Shown here in pieces: positions 26,706 to 35,642 of a DNA stretch of 64,000 bases (positions within the stretch are counted from its first letter, which is position 1; every line of letters starts with the position of its first letter). The position numbers were made by a program, and so were the translations under genes. The DNA is from Verrucomicrobiales bacterium (lineage in GTDB: Bacteria > Verrucomicrobiota > Verrucomicrobiia > Verrucomicrobiales > DEV007): assembly GCA_029213195.1 (NCBI GenBank), contig JARGNI010000013.1:62001-126000 (forward strand), in the 5' to 3' direction. Below the pieces are notes generated by a model, which ran no database searches, was not told the origin of the DNA, and saw only the letters and a program-made list of their open reading frames with translations.

Positions 26706-29567
26706 ATGACCTTCTCCTGCTCCAGTTTTCCCCGATCCCTCCTCGTCGCTCTCGGCAGCCTGACGTGGACACTTTCTGTTGTTGCCGAGGAGCCGGAGTT
26801 TTCCTCCGAGCAAATCCAGTTTTTCGAAAATTCGATCCGTCCCGTGCTGGCTGACAACTGTCTCGAATGTCACACCGGCACGAAAGCCAAGGTGGGATTG
26901 CAGCTGAACCATCGCAAAGGCTGGCTCAAGGGGTCGGACTACCGCAAAATCATCAACCCGGAGAAGCCTGCCGCCAGCGTGGTCGTCCAGGCAATTTCTC
27001 ATACGGGGGGGAAAGACATCCTGCCCATGCCCAAGGACGGCGAAAAGCTCGCCGCGGAAGACATCGCCAACCTGACGCGGTGGATCGAAATGGGGCTCCC
27101 CTGGCCGGAAGAGGCGAACACGGACGAAATGGACCCGGAGAACCACTGGTCCTTTCAACCCGTCGCTCCCCAGTCCATTCCCGAAGGCGTTCATCCTATC
27201 GATCACTTCGTCCGGGAATCGCATCGCGAGTCAGGACTCAAGGCTGCCCCTCGAGCGGACCGGGCCACTCTCTATCGTCGCCTCCACTTCACCCTGCTCG
27301 GTCTCCCTCCCCGCTATGACGACGTCCAGGCCTTCGTGAACGATCCCCGCCCGGACGAAGAGGCATGGCCCGAATTGATTCGAAGTCTTCTCGGTTCGGC
27401 TCACTATGGCGAACGCTGGGCGCGGCATTGGATGGATGTGGCGCGCTATTCCGACACCAAGGGGTACGAGGCCGGTGGCCGCGAACGCCGGTTTGTCTAC
27501 AGCTACACCTATCGCGATTGGCTGATCCGGGCCTTCAACGAGGACATCCCCTACGACCAGTTCCTTCTCTACCAACTCGCAGCGGAGCAGCTCGTCAAAG
27601 CAAACAGCCCGGAGAAACATCACCTCGCCGCGATGGGATTTCTCACCCTGAGCAAGAATGGCAGGACCGAGCTGGTCGTCGACGATCGCATCGACACGAC
27701 CTTCCGCGGCATGATGGCCCTGACCGTCGCCTGTGCGCGTTGTCACGACCACAAGATCGATCCCATTCCTACTTCCGAATACTACGGTCTCTACAGCGTC
27801 TTTTCGAACTCCATGGATACCGGCTTTCCTGTCATCGGAGAGGAAAAGTCAGGTCCGGAGCATGAGAAGTATCTCGCGGAGCTGGCCAAGAAAAAGAAGG
27901 TCGTGGAGGACTTTCTCGCACCGAAATTGGCCAAGATCGCGAAGGAGAATCCGGAACTGGCCAGCGACCGCTCTCGACTTATGACCAAGCTGGATCGCGC
28001 CTCGCGCCGGGAACTCCAGAACAAGCAGCGAGTGGTCGACAAGTTTGTCGCCGACGCCGGCATGGAAGCCGACAAGGCCATCATCCTGAAACAGAGGAAG
28101 AACCCCTCGGGGCAACAGGTCTACATCCGCGGAAACCCGGCCCGTAAGGGTGATGTTGTCGAGCGCCGGTTTCTCACCATCGCCAGCGATGGTGAACCGA
28201 ATTCCTACTCCTCGGGAGGAAGATTGGAAATGGCCAGGGATATCGCGGACGCAGGCAATCCCTTCACGGCTCGCAACATCGTCAATCGCGTCTGGATGTG
28301 GCATTTCGGCGAAGGGATCGTCCGCTCCATCGATGATTTCGGCATGCTGGGGGAAAAGCCGGACCACCCCGAGTTGCTCGACTACCTGGCTCATTGGTTT
28401 GTCGAGAACGGATGGTCGATCAAGAAGCTCCACGAACTCATTCTCACTTCGGAGACATGGCGACAGGATTCCCGGAACCCGCATGCGGAGGCCAATGTTC
28501 TCGTCGATTCCGAGAACCGCCTTCTTTGGAAGTTCGATCGGAAGCGCCTCGAACTGGAACAACTTCGCGACGGGATCCTCACGGTCTCAGGAGCCCTCGA
28601 CACGCAGATGTATGGTCGGGCCGTCAAGATCCTCGAGCCGCCCTACTCCAACCGGAGATCGGTCTACGCGTTCATCGATCGCCAGAACCTGAATCCCATC
28701 TTTCGGAATTTCGATTTCTCCAATCCGCAGGAGACCACCGGAAAACGCCCCAACACGACGATCCCGATGCAGGCTCTGTTCACCCTCAACAGCGAGTTTG
28801 TTCAGAATCATGCCACTCGTCTCGCCGAGAAGGCCGAAACCAAGGACGATGGGCTCGAGTTTCTTCACCGCGAGATCTTTGCCTCCGACCCCAGGGAAAA
28901 AGATCGCGTCCTCGCCGAGAGCTTTCTCTCCTCCTTTGCCAGCGAAACGGAACGTCTCGGCCCGCGCCAGACGAATACGGAGTGGAGCTATGGATGGGGC
29001 TCGGTAGACGATGAGTCCGCCAAGGTTACTTTCACCCCCTTTCCGCACTGGACCGGAAAGCGCTGGCAGATCGCGAAGGAACATCCCTTGAAAGATGATC
29101 CCCGCAGTTATCTCTACGCCGAGGCTGGTGCCACCCACCCTGGATACACCGCCAAGGAAAGCGCGATCTATCGCTGGCGTGCCCCGGAAGACCTCCGGGT
29201 TACGATTCGCGGGGTCATCCAGCGTGCTTCGGTAGGCAAAGGAAACGGAGTCCGGGTTCGGATCTTCGGGGAGACTTCTGGGAGCCTCTTCGACCAGGTT
29301 CTGGGACCGGATCAGAAACAGTTTCCGGCCGGGGTTCGCGAGGTCGCCGTGTCGAAGGACGAAAGCCTCTATTTCATCGTCGATCCGCACGAGAATAACT
29401 CCAGTTTCGACTCGGTTCGATGGAGCCCGCAAGTCATCGACCTGGCAGGTCGTTGGCCCAAATGGGGACTGTCTGAATCGTTCTCCGGTCCGGCGACCCC
29501 TGCGACGCCATGGAGCGCCTACGCGCATGCCCTGCTCAACACCAATCGCTTTCTCTTCATCGACTGA
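26706..29567 (+). CDS. PSD1 protein: planctomycete-type cytochrome c, DUF1549 and DUF1553 domains
   Basis: Protein of 953 aa. A signal peptide (about 1-28) leads into a planctomycete cytochrome c domain with the heme motif NCLECHTG, then DUF1549 (RLHFTLLGLPPRYDDVQAF; ERWARHWMDVARYSDTKGYE; ACARCHDHKIDPI with a second CxxCH), a coiled-coil insertion, DUF1553 (FTARNIVNRVWMWHFGEGIV; DHPELLDYLAHWFVENGWSIK) and a C-terminal beta domain. PSD1 proteins are among the most expanded exported families in Planctomycetes and Verrucomicrobia and are often found in sulfatase/polysaccharide loci, but their activity is unknown. ATG 26664 would add 14 residues; 26706 gives the cleaner signal peptide. The DUF1501 partner follows 30 bases later. 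Confidence 0.92.
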   Translation: MTFSCSSFPRSLLVALGSLTWTLSVVAEEPEFSSEQIQFFENSIRPVLADNCLECHTGTKAKVGLQLNHRKGWLKGSDYRKIINPEKPAASVVVQAISHTGGKDILPMPKDGEKLAAEDIANLTRWIEMGLPWPEEANTDEMDPENHWSFQPVAPQSIPEGVHPIDHFVRESHRESGLKAAPRADRATLYRRLHFTLLGLPPRYDDVQAFVNDPRPDEEAWPELIRSLLGSAHYGERWARHWMDVARYSDTKGYEAGGRERRFVYSYTYRDWLIRAFNEDIPYDQFLLYQLAAEQLVKANSPEKHHLAAMGFLTLSKNGRTELVVDDRIDTTFRGMMALTVACARCHDHKIDPIPTSEYYGLYSVFSNSMDTGFPVIGEEKSGPEHEKYLAELAKKKKVVEDFLAPKLAKIAKENPELASDRSRLMTKLDRASRRELQNKQRVVDKFVADAGMEADKAIILKQRKNPSGQQVYIRGNPARKGDVVERRFLTIASDGEPNSYSSGGRLEMARDIADAGNPFTARNIVNRVWMWHFGEGIVRSIDDFGMLGEKPDHPELLDYLAHWFVENGWSIKKLHELILTSETWRQDSRNPHAEANVLVDSENRLLWKFDRKRLELEQLRDGILTVSGALDTQMYGRAVKILEPPYSNRRSVYAFIDRQNLNPIFRNFDFSNPQETTGKRPNTTIPMQALFTLNSEFVQNHATRLAEKAETKDDGLEFLHREIFASDPREKDRVLAESFLSSFASETERLGPRQTNTEWSYGWGSVDDESAKVTFTPFPHWTGKRWQIAKEHPLKDDPRSYLYAEAGATHPGYTAKESAIYRWRAPEDLRVTIRGVIQRASVGKGNGVRVRIFGETSGSLFDQVLGPDQKQFPAGVREVAVSKDESLYFIVDPHENNSSFDSVRWSPQVIDLAGRWPKWGLSESFSGPATPATPWSAYAHALLNTNRFLFID

Positions 29568-29597
29568 TTCTCCCGAATCTCATTCGCGCTTCTCCCT

Positions 29598-31022
29598 ATG
29601 AACTCCTCTTTCACCTCGAGACGTGACTTCCTCACCCGTACCGGGATGGGGATGGGTGCGCTCGGTCTCAGCCCTTTTCTCTCCTCGCTGCAGGCCGGCA
29701 ACCGCGACCTGAATCCGCTGGCACCGGGAAAGACCCACTTCCCAGCTCGGGCGAAGCGGGTCATTCACATTTTCGCCAACGGCGGTCCATCGCAGGTCGA
29801 TTCGTTCGACTACAAACCGGAATTGGAAAAATATCACGGAAAAGAAATTCCGGGCGAACACCTCAGGACGGAGCGGAAGACGGGGACGCTGATGAAGTCC
29901 CCGTTCCAGTTCTCCCAGCATGGACAAAGCGGCATCTGGGCCAGCGATCTCTTCCCCAAGGTCGCCGAGCAAATCGATGATCTCTGCATCATCAACTCGA
30001 TGTATGCCAACGTCCCCAATCACGAGCCTTCTCTCATGCTCATGAATACCGGGGCCGAGCGGGTCAACCTCGTTCGCCCGAGTATGGGAAGCTGGATCAA
30101 CTACGGTCTCGGTTCTGAAAACGAAAACCTCCCCGGCTTCGTCTCCCTGTGCCCTGGAGGGGTTCCCATCGTCGAAACCCAGAACTGGCGATCCGCCTTT
30201 CTTCCCGGTGCCTACCAGGGCACTCACATCGACACCAAGAACACGCAAATCAGCAAACTGATTCCCGACATATGCAACAAGCGCATGTCCCGTGACCTCC
30301 AGCGATCCCAGATCGACTTGATCCAGGAGATGAATCGGCAGGACAAGGAAATCGAAGGCCACGATCCCGATGTCGAGGCTCGCATCCATTCACTCGAACT
30401 CGCCTACAAGATGCAGATCGAGGCAACCGATGCCTTCAATGTCGAACGAGAACCAGAATACATCCGGGAACTCTACGGAGAAAATCTCCACGGACGACAG
30501 ATGCTGATTGCCCGTCGACTCGTTGAGCGAGGCGTCCGCTTCGTCCAGGTCTGGCATGGCGCTGGTCAACCCTGGGACAGCCACTCGGAAATCGCCAAGA
30601 ACCACGGAAAACTCGGGAAAGAAGCCGACCAGCCAATCGCGGCCCTGCTCATGGATCTGAAGCAGCGGGGACTTCTCGAAGATACTCTCGTCATTTGGGG
30701 CGGTGAATTTGGGCGGACGCCCACCGTCGAGCTTCCGACCCCGGGTGCGAACGCCGCGAACACCAAGTTGGGACGAGATCACAATCACCACGGTTTCACG
30801 ATGTGGATGGCCGGAGGTGGCGTCAAAGGCGGCTTCCAATACGGAAAGAGTGATGAGTTTGGATTCAAGGCAGTCGAGAATCGCATGCATGTTCATGACC
30901 TGCATGCCACCATTCTGCACCTGCTAGGGTTCGATCACGAGCAACTTACCTATCGCTATGCCGGTCGAGACTTCAGACTCACCGACGTCCACGGGAAAGT
31001 CTTCCACGACCTGATCGCTTGA
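29598..31022 (+). CDS. DUF1501 protein, TAT-exported
   Basis: Protein of 474 aa with the leader MNSSFTSRRDFLTRTGMGMG, an RR motif followed by a hydrophobic segment and cleavage near SLQAG. VIHIFANGGPSQVDSFDYKPEL near the N-terminus and LVIWGGEFGRTPTVE plus DHNHHGFTMWMAGGGVKGG near the C-terminus are DUF1501 signatures, in a family related to alkaline-phosphatase-like metalloenzymes. DUF1501 genes are almost always paired with PSD1 genes, as here, and the two are thought to work together outside the cytoplasm. The role is unknown. It is convergent with the sensor kinase gene. Confidence 0.93.
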   Translation: MNSSFTSRRDFLTRTGMGMGALGLSPFLSSLQAGNRDLNPLAPGKTHFPARAKRVIHIFANGGPSQVDSFDYKPELEKYHGKEIPGEHLRTERKTGTLMKSPFQFSQHGQSGIWASDLFPKVAEQIDDLCIINSMYANVPNHEPSLMLMNTGAERVNLVRPSMGSWINYGLGSENENLPGFVSLCPGGVPIVETQNWRSAFLPGAYQGTHIDTKNTQISKLIPDICNKRMSRDLQRSQIDLIQEMNRQDKEIEGHDPDVEARIHSLELAYKMQIEATDAFNVEREPEYIRELYGENLHGRQMLIARRLVERGVRFVQVWHGAGQPWDSHSEIAKNHGKLGKEADQPIAALLMDLKQRGLLEDTLVIWGGEFGRTPTVELPTPGANAANTKLGRDHNHHGFTMWMAGGGVKGGFQYGKSDEFGFKAVENRMHVHDLHATILHLLGFDHEQLTYRYAGRDFRLTDVHGKVFHDLIA

Positions 31023-31045
31023 GGCTCGCCACTCGGCCGCAGCAC

Positions 31046-32707
31046 CTACGAGTCCCCTCGAGAGAGCGGAAACCGAACCTCAAAGCGGGTTCGTTTCTCC
31101 TCCTCCACGATCAGGTCGATTGTTCCTCCGTGACCTTTGACGACGGCCTGAGCAAGGCTGAGACCTAAACCAAACCCGTCGACACCACGGGATCTCGACT
31201 GATCGACTCGGTAGAAGCGATCAAAAATCTTTTCCTGATCGGCGGGAGAAATCCCCTCACTGGAATTCTCGATCGAGATCATCGCGTGATCGGACGGCAC
31301 GGTAAGAATGACGCTCACATCTCCTTCGGGGACATTGTATTTGATCGCGTTGTTAATGAGATTCAAAAGGGCCTGGCGCAAGAGGACAGGATCACCCCGA
31401 ACCTCGACGTCCGGGGAGAGGGAAGCCGCCACAGAGATCCCCGCCCCCTCGGCGACGATTTCAGCGTCCTCGACCAGGGACTGCAATTCTTCGGAAAGGG
31501 AAATCGGATCGGACTTCCGAATCAGCTCGCCCACGTCCGCCTGGGAGAGAAGCATGAGACTTTGCGTGATCGACTTGAGACGCCCCACCTCCTCCCGGAG
31601 CACCAGCAGTCGAGTCTCTTCGGGAGAGTCGGCGACACTTTCCTGCAAGGCCGTCTCGATCTCCGCCTGCATCACCGTAATCGGTGTCTTCAGTTCATGC
31701 GAAACATCTGCACTGAAACGATTCGCATGAGAAAACCCGGTTTCGAGCCGGTCCATCATCGCATTCAGGACCGTGATGAGATGCTCGATCTCTACATCGG
31801 AATGCTCGACTTCTTCGATCCGCTGGGAGAGAGATTGAGCCGTGACATCACTCGCCATCACCGCAATCTTCCGAATCGGTCGCAGGGCTCGATCCGCTAC
31901 CAGCCAGCCTCCGAATCCGATCAAAAGGATCGCGAGAGGAATCCCGAAGAGAAAGCCGTTCTTGAACCGATTCAGTTCCGCCGTCGATCGCGTCAGGTCG
32001 AGTCCTGCAAGCGTGGAATAGCCTCTCCCCTGGGACACGACGATACGCCACTCCTGGCCTTCGAAATCGATCGTTGCGTATTGGGATTCCATCCGGCCCC
32101 GGGTTTCGAAGGCCTCTGCCTTTCTCTCCCCTTTTCGCTGCTGGGGCCCGAGAGCGAAGAACTCGCGCTCGATCTCTCGCCATTCTTCCTCTGTCAAATC
32201 CAGCTCGTCTGGACGACGACCGGGAGGCGGCGGAATTTCTCGGGGAGGGAAATCCTCTTCGAATCGCGGCGGTCCTCCCTTGCCCTGCTTCCCTCCTTTC
32301 ATCGGTCCTGCTCCCGGTGAAATCGGGGCGTTCCAGTTGGGTCGTGAACCCGGGATCTCCGGCTTCTGCGGAAACCCGGGAGGAAACTGTTCTCGAAGTT
32401 TCTCCCCGTCGTCCAGCGAGGAAAAGACAACCACATCGTTCACATCGTCCTGCACATGGAGGAGCAACAGCTTCTCGAGGATTTCGTCCTCGTGGGTGAG
32501 CTGGATCCGTCTTCCAAGAAGCTGCAGGTCTGCCCGTGGATGGAGATCGCGGAGGATACGCCCACTGATCGCCTCAAGTCGAACATCGACCGACTCGCGT
32601 ACGGCCCTTTCCATGAAATACCAGGCGAGCAGGCTCACACCGACAATCGCAACTCCCGAGACGAGAGTCGAAATCAATACCAGCCGAAGTCGCAGGGAAC
32701 GAATCAT
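31046..32707 (-). CDS. HAMP-domain sensor histidine kinase (CusS/QseC-like)
   Basis: Protein of 553 aa. Two transmembrane helices (about 10-31 and 248-270) bracket a periplasmic region that contains a long Pro/Gly-rich stretch (about 105-165) and an acidic helix ([17 protein letters not shown]). After HAMP ([18 protein letters not shown]) come the H-box [16 protein letters not shown]-box [11 protein letters not shown] and G-boxes [19 protein letters not shown]. It would autophosphorylate and pass phosphate to the OmpR-type regulator encoded just upstream, whose 3' end overlaps this start by four bases. The kinase is intact although the regulator is interrupted. Confidence 0.92.
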   Translation of the reverse strand: MIRSLRLRLVLISTLVSGVAIVGVSLLAWYFMERAVRESVDVRLEAISGRILRDLHPRADLQLLGRRIQLTHEDEILEKLLLLHVQDDVNDVVVFSSLDDGEKLREQFPPGFPQKPEIPGSRPNWNAPISPGAGPMKGGKQGKGGPPRFEEDFPPREIPPPPGRRPDELDLTEEEWREIEREFFALGPQQRKGERKAEAFETRGRMESQYATIDFEGQEWRIVVSQGRGYSTLAGLDLTRSTAELNRFKNGFLFGIPLAILLIGFGGWLVADRALRPIRKIAVMASDVTAQSLSQRIEEVEHSDVEIEHLITVLNAMMDRLETGFSHANRFSADVSHELKTPITVMQAEIETALQESVADSPEETRLLVLREEVGRLKSITQSLMLLSQADVGELIRKSDPISLSEELQSLVEDAEIVAEGAGISVAASLSPDVEVRGDPVLLRQALLNLINNAIKYNVPEGDVSVILTVPSDHAMISIENSSEGISPADQEKIFDRFYRVDQSRSRGVDGFGLGLSLAQAVVKGHGGTIDLIVEEEKRTRFEVRFPLSRGDS

Positions 32708-32925
32708 GCCATGGGTCCACCCTCCGAGACCCGATTCGGAGTGCTGCGAGCGGAATCTGGTTTCCCAATTCGGTAGCCGACTCCTCTCACGGTTTCGATG
32801 AGCTTCTCCGGAAAATCCTTATCCACCTTCTTTCTCAACCTCTGGATGTAGACATCCACAAGGTTCGTGTCGGGATCGAAATTGTAGTTCCAGACATGCT
32901 CACAGATCTGCATGCGACTGAGAAC
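32704..32925 (-). pseudogene. Detached winged-helix C-terminus of the OmpR-type response regulator
   Basis: After the in-frame TGA at 32928-32926 the same frame continues [18 protein letters not shown], then [16 protein letters not shown] and [13 protein letters not shown], the recognition helix and wing of an OmpR/PhoB output domain, and stops at 32704. On its own it could be translated only from the ATG at 32913. The reading frame is otherwise undamaged and overlaps the kinase start by four bases. This points to a very recent nonsense change, a sequencing error, or readthrough. Confidence 0.85.
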
Positions 32926-33426
32926 TCACCCCGGGGAACGCATCAGGAACTCAAGGAGAGAGAACTCCCTCATCGAGAGCAGGATTTCTTCCTCCCCTCG
33001 CACAACATGATGCGCGACGAGGTCCATGGTGAGGTCCTGAACCTTGAGCAGATGGGTAGCTTCTCCGGCGGCTCGACGAACCACGGTATGCAGTCGCGCA
33101 ACCAACTCCTCGATGTAGAAAGGCTTCGTCATGTAGTCGTCGGCTCCGAGATTCAAGCCTTCCAGTCTCTCGTCGAGTTCTCCCCGGGCGGTAAGGAGAA
33201 TTACCGGAACGCTCATCCCCTTCTTGCGCAGGTTCTTCAGAATACTGAGTCCATCCCGTCCCGGCAGCATGATATCCAGGACCATAGCATCATACGGTTC
33301 CGTGAGCGCCAGGCCATAGCCATCGTCCCCATCGCCGCAGACATCGACGACAAAGCCCTGTTCTTTGAGGCCCTTTTCAATGAAGGAGGCGATCCTCTCC
33401 TGATCTTCGACAACTAAGACTCTCAT
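32926..33426 (-). CDS. OmpR-family response regulator, truncated by in-frame TGA
   Basis: Encodes 166 aa before TGA. The receiver is complete: MRVLVVEDQERIASFIEKGL with the acidic pair, phospho-acceptor Asp in YDAMVLDIMLPGRDGL, Thr/Ser in VILLTARGE and Lys in DDYMTKPFYIEELVARLH. The output domain begins (LLSMREFSLLEFLMRSPG) and is cut where family members have R-V-L-S-R: here TGA replaces what is usually an Arg codon (CGA to TGA is a single C-to-T change). Restored, the protein would be 240 aa. It follows the peroxidase gene on the same strand and precedes its cognate kinase. Heavy-metal or copper-stress regulators (CusR, CopR) are the closest type. Confidence 0.88.
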   Translation of the reverse strand: MRVLVVEDQERIASFIEKGLKEQGFVVDVCGDGDDGYGLALTEPYDAMVLDIMLPGRDGLSILKNLRKKGMSVPVILLTARGELDERLEGLNLGADDYMTKPFYIEELVARLHTVVRRAAGEATHLLKVQDLTMDLVAHHVVRGEEEILLSMREFSLLEFLMRSPG

Positions 33427-33555
33427 CTTTCTGGTTCGCCCTTCTACTAATCACTTTTTCAGGAAGGGGGAAAGAAGGTTTTCTCCCCAGAAAGCGGGCC
33501 CGGGCTCGGTGAAACCACACACCGACCCCAGGCCCCATCGTCCCGCACCAAAATT

Positions 33556-35446
33556 CTATCTCCTTCCTCCCCGAGGACCGCCACCCGGACCTCCTGGGCC
33601 GCCCCCACGTCCACCGGGACCTCCCATCATCTCGGTAGGTCTTTCACTCGCCATCCAGGGATCGTCGGTCAGCTCACTTCGAATCTTCGTGTTTCTCTCG
33701 ATGATGCGAGCCAGCGTCTGTTTCTCGATCATGCTCTGGAGCGTTTCATCGAGATGATTCTGATACCAGAAGCGATCTCCATCGCGAAGCCGCAGAAACT
33801 GCTCCCGGAGGATGACGTGCACCGTCTCGCCGACCAGCCCACCACGAAAAGGAGGCTCGGCCAGTCCACCTACCCAGACGTCGATATCTTCGACACTGTC
33901 ATAGACGCTTTCGAGTTTCTCTCGAACCTCGCGGTCCGGGGTGATATCTCGAAAACTTCTCACCGGGCGAAGGCCGAAATTCCGTCGAACCTCATTGTAT
34001 CCGGGTAAGCCGTGATCCCGACCTCGCTGAATGTTCAGGGTGGCAAGATCGAATCCGCCGGCGCCCGGAGGACCGAACAGGAAATTCCTGACGCCATCAA
34101 CCAGCTGGGTATCGATCCTCTGAGCACGCTGATAAGAAAGTCCTCGCAGAATCGGATCAATCCCACCCTCGTCCACAATCCGGCTTGGAGAAAAGAAGGC
34201 AGACGCAAGATCGAGGTGCCCTTCGCGGATTTCGCGCATCCGTCGATCGAGGCGAAGCAATTCGGACGAAAGCATGGAGTGACCGAACCGGTAGGAGGCG
34301 GTCGCGAACACATTGGTGATTCCAGGGTTCAAGTCAGCCCGATATCCACGATACTTGGGAATGGCATCCCTTCCCAGAAGAACGGGAAGGAACTCGTTGT
34401 AGGTAATCGCCTGCATCTCGGCCCCGACCAAGGCGCGCGCAATCTCATAAATCTGGTCCCCGCTGAGACTCGAATTCGAACGCCCCACCAGCTCGGCCCA
34501 ATAGTTGTGCTCCCTCACAAAGATCGTATGCATCGCGGTCAACCCGACCTGTTCATTGGCTCGAAAATCCCCTGCCAGAAAGAAGTTCGGGGCATTCGCG
34601 GATGGAGCGTTGGGAAGCCCTTCGGTATTGAAAGGAAGCAGGTCTCCTTCGCTGACGGCGAGTCGACCGGTTCCATCCTCGAGCCTCAATGCATCGGCTC
34701 GCTCCTGGTCTGATCCGTAAACATTCGAGGCATCGACATAGGCCGTGATCTCATTCACCTGCTGGCGGATTCCGTCGACGATCTCACTGAACGAACGATC
34801 GAGCGCCATTTCCTGCTGGCCAGTCCCCTGCGGATCGAAGAAAGGATCTCCTGCGGGAATGGGAACGTTGAAAGGCTCAATGAGATCATTGGTAGGAGTC
34901 AGGGTAATGTCATGATCCAGGAACTGGCCCCATTGCCAGACGAAATCGGAAGCCCGGCGGGCACCGGGGGTATCCTCCTCCTGCGCACAGACGGCGTTGG
35001 AAATCTCCCGGGGGTTCGGCCGATTCTCTCCCGAGGGAGAATCGACTCCATCGCCGTAGTCCACCGTCGTCCTCCGAAGGAACGGAATCTCGGCGGCTCC
35101 CCACTCAGGATTCCTCGCGTTATTCCCATAACCCAAGATCGTTCGGAACTCCGAGGGGAACCGAATCTTTCGCAATCCCATCCGAACCTCTCCTGGTCGC
35201 TTCATGTTGGGTTCCTGTTCTTCAGGCCCTCCTCGATTCGTTTTTCGAAAGTCATTGGGAGAACCTTTGGAAGCAACTCCGTTGCGGTCGCCTCCCTTCG
35301 GTTTGTTCTGAGCATTCGCGTCCACGAGAGAGAGAATGCTGAGAAGGCCCAGAACAAGCCAAAGAAGAGATCGCGATCCGGTTTTCGCGGAATGACTCGT
35401 TTCGAGAGATCCGGCGCCTACTGAACGGGGGGGAGATTTTCTTCAT
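33556..35446 (-). CDS. Secreted animal-type (peroxidasin-like) heme peroxidase, start out of frame in a C7 tract
   Basis: The frame ending at 33556 holds about 590 aa from GTG 35325. The catalytic core is intact: distal His in WGQFLDHDITLTP, HTIFVREHNYWAE, proximal His in ATASYRFGHSMLSSELLRL, and the invariant LNIQRGRDHGLPGYNEVR; the tail is Gly/Arg-rich. The frame continues upstream of 35325 with a clear signal peptide (LLWLVLGLLSILSLVDANAQ) but has no start codon before the stop at 35443-35445. An ATG at 35446 (MKKIS...) lies one frame away, and the two join if the C7 tract (35433-35427) loses one base. Such enzymes oxidise halides or phenolics outside the cell. The response regulator and kinase genes follow on the same strand. 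Confidence 0.88.
35427..35433 (-). repeat. C7 homopolymer (G7 on + strand) near the start of the peroxidase gene
   Basis: Seven consecutive C on the coding strand, 13 bases after the A of ATG 35446. With seven bases the frame from that ATG misses the signal peptide and peroxidase frame; with six it reads MKKISPRSVGAG and continues into the signal peptide. It is therefore a candidate slipped-strand switch, or the site of a sequencing error. Confidence 0.7.
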
Positions 35447-35468
35447 CCCTACCACTTTTCTCCCTCGG

Positions 35469-35509
35469 AATGACAAATGGGGGAACAGGGAGATAACAAA
35501 ACTGTCATT
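35469..35509. promoter_or_regulatory. Inverted repeat in the peroxidase/glgX divergent promoter region
   Basis: AATGACA at 35469-35475 and TGTCATT at 35503-35509 form a perfect 7-bp inverted repeat with a 27-base spacer in the gap between two divergent genes. Centre-to-centre spacing is 34 bases, close to three helical turns, which would suit a dimeric regulator. Identity of the regulator is unknown; the adjacent OmpR-type protein is a guess. Confidence 0.35.
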
Positions 35510-35642
35510 TTCCCCGAATCTGGCCATTTTCTCGAAATTCGACTCCTCATCTGGCCCCATGTTTGCACTGGCAAGGCCAGCGAAGAGGTCTATGGTTCGA
35601 GCCAAGGGCCATGATTCGTTTCTGGCCCGTTTTCGTCTCTCA

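Noticed and set aside
31286-32320. Long + strand frame opposite the sensor kinase
   Set aside because: Antisense shadow; the minus strand has all kinase boxes.
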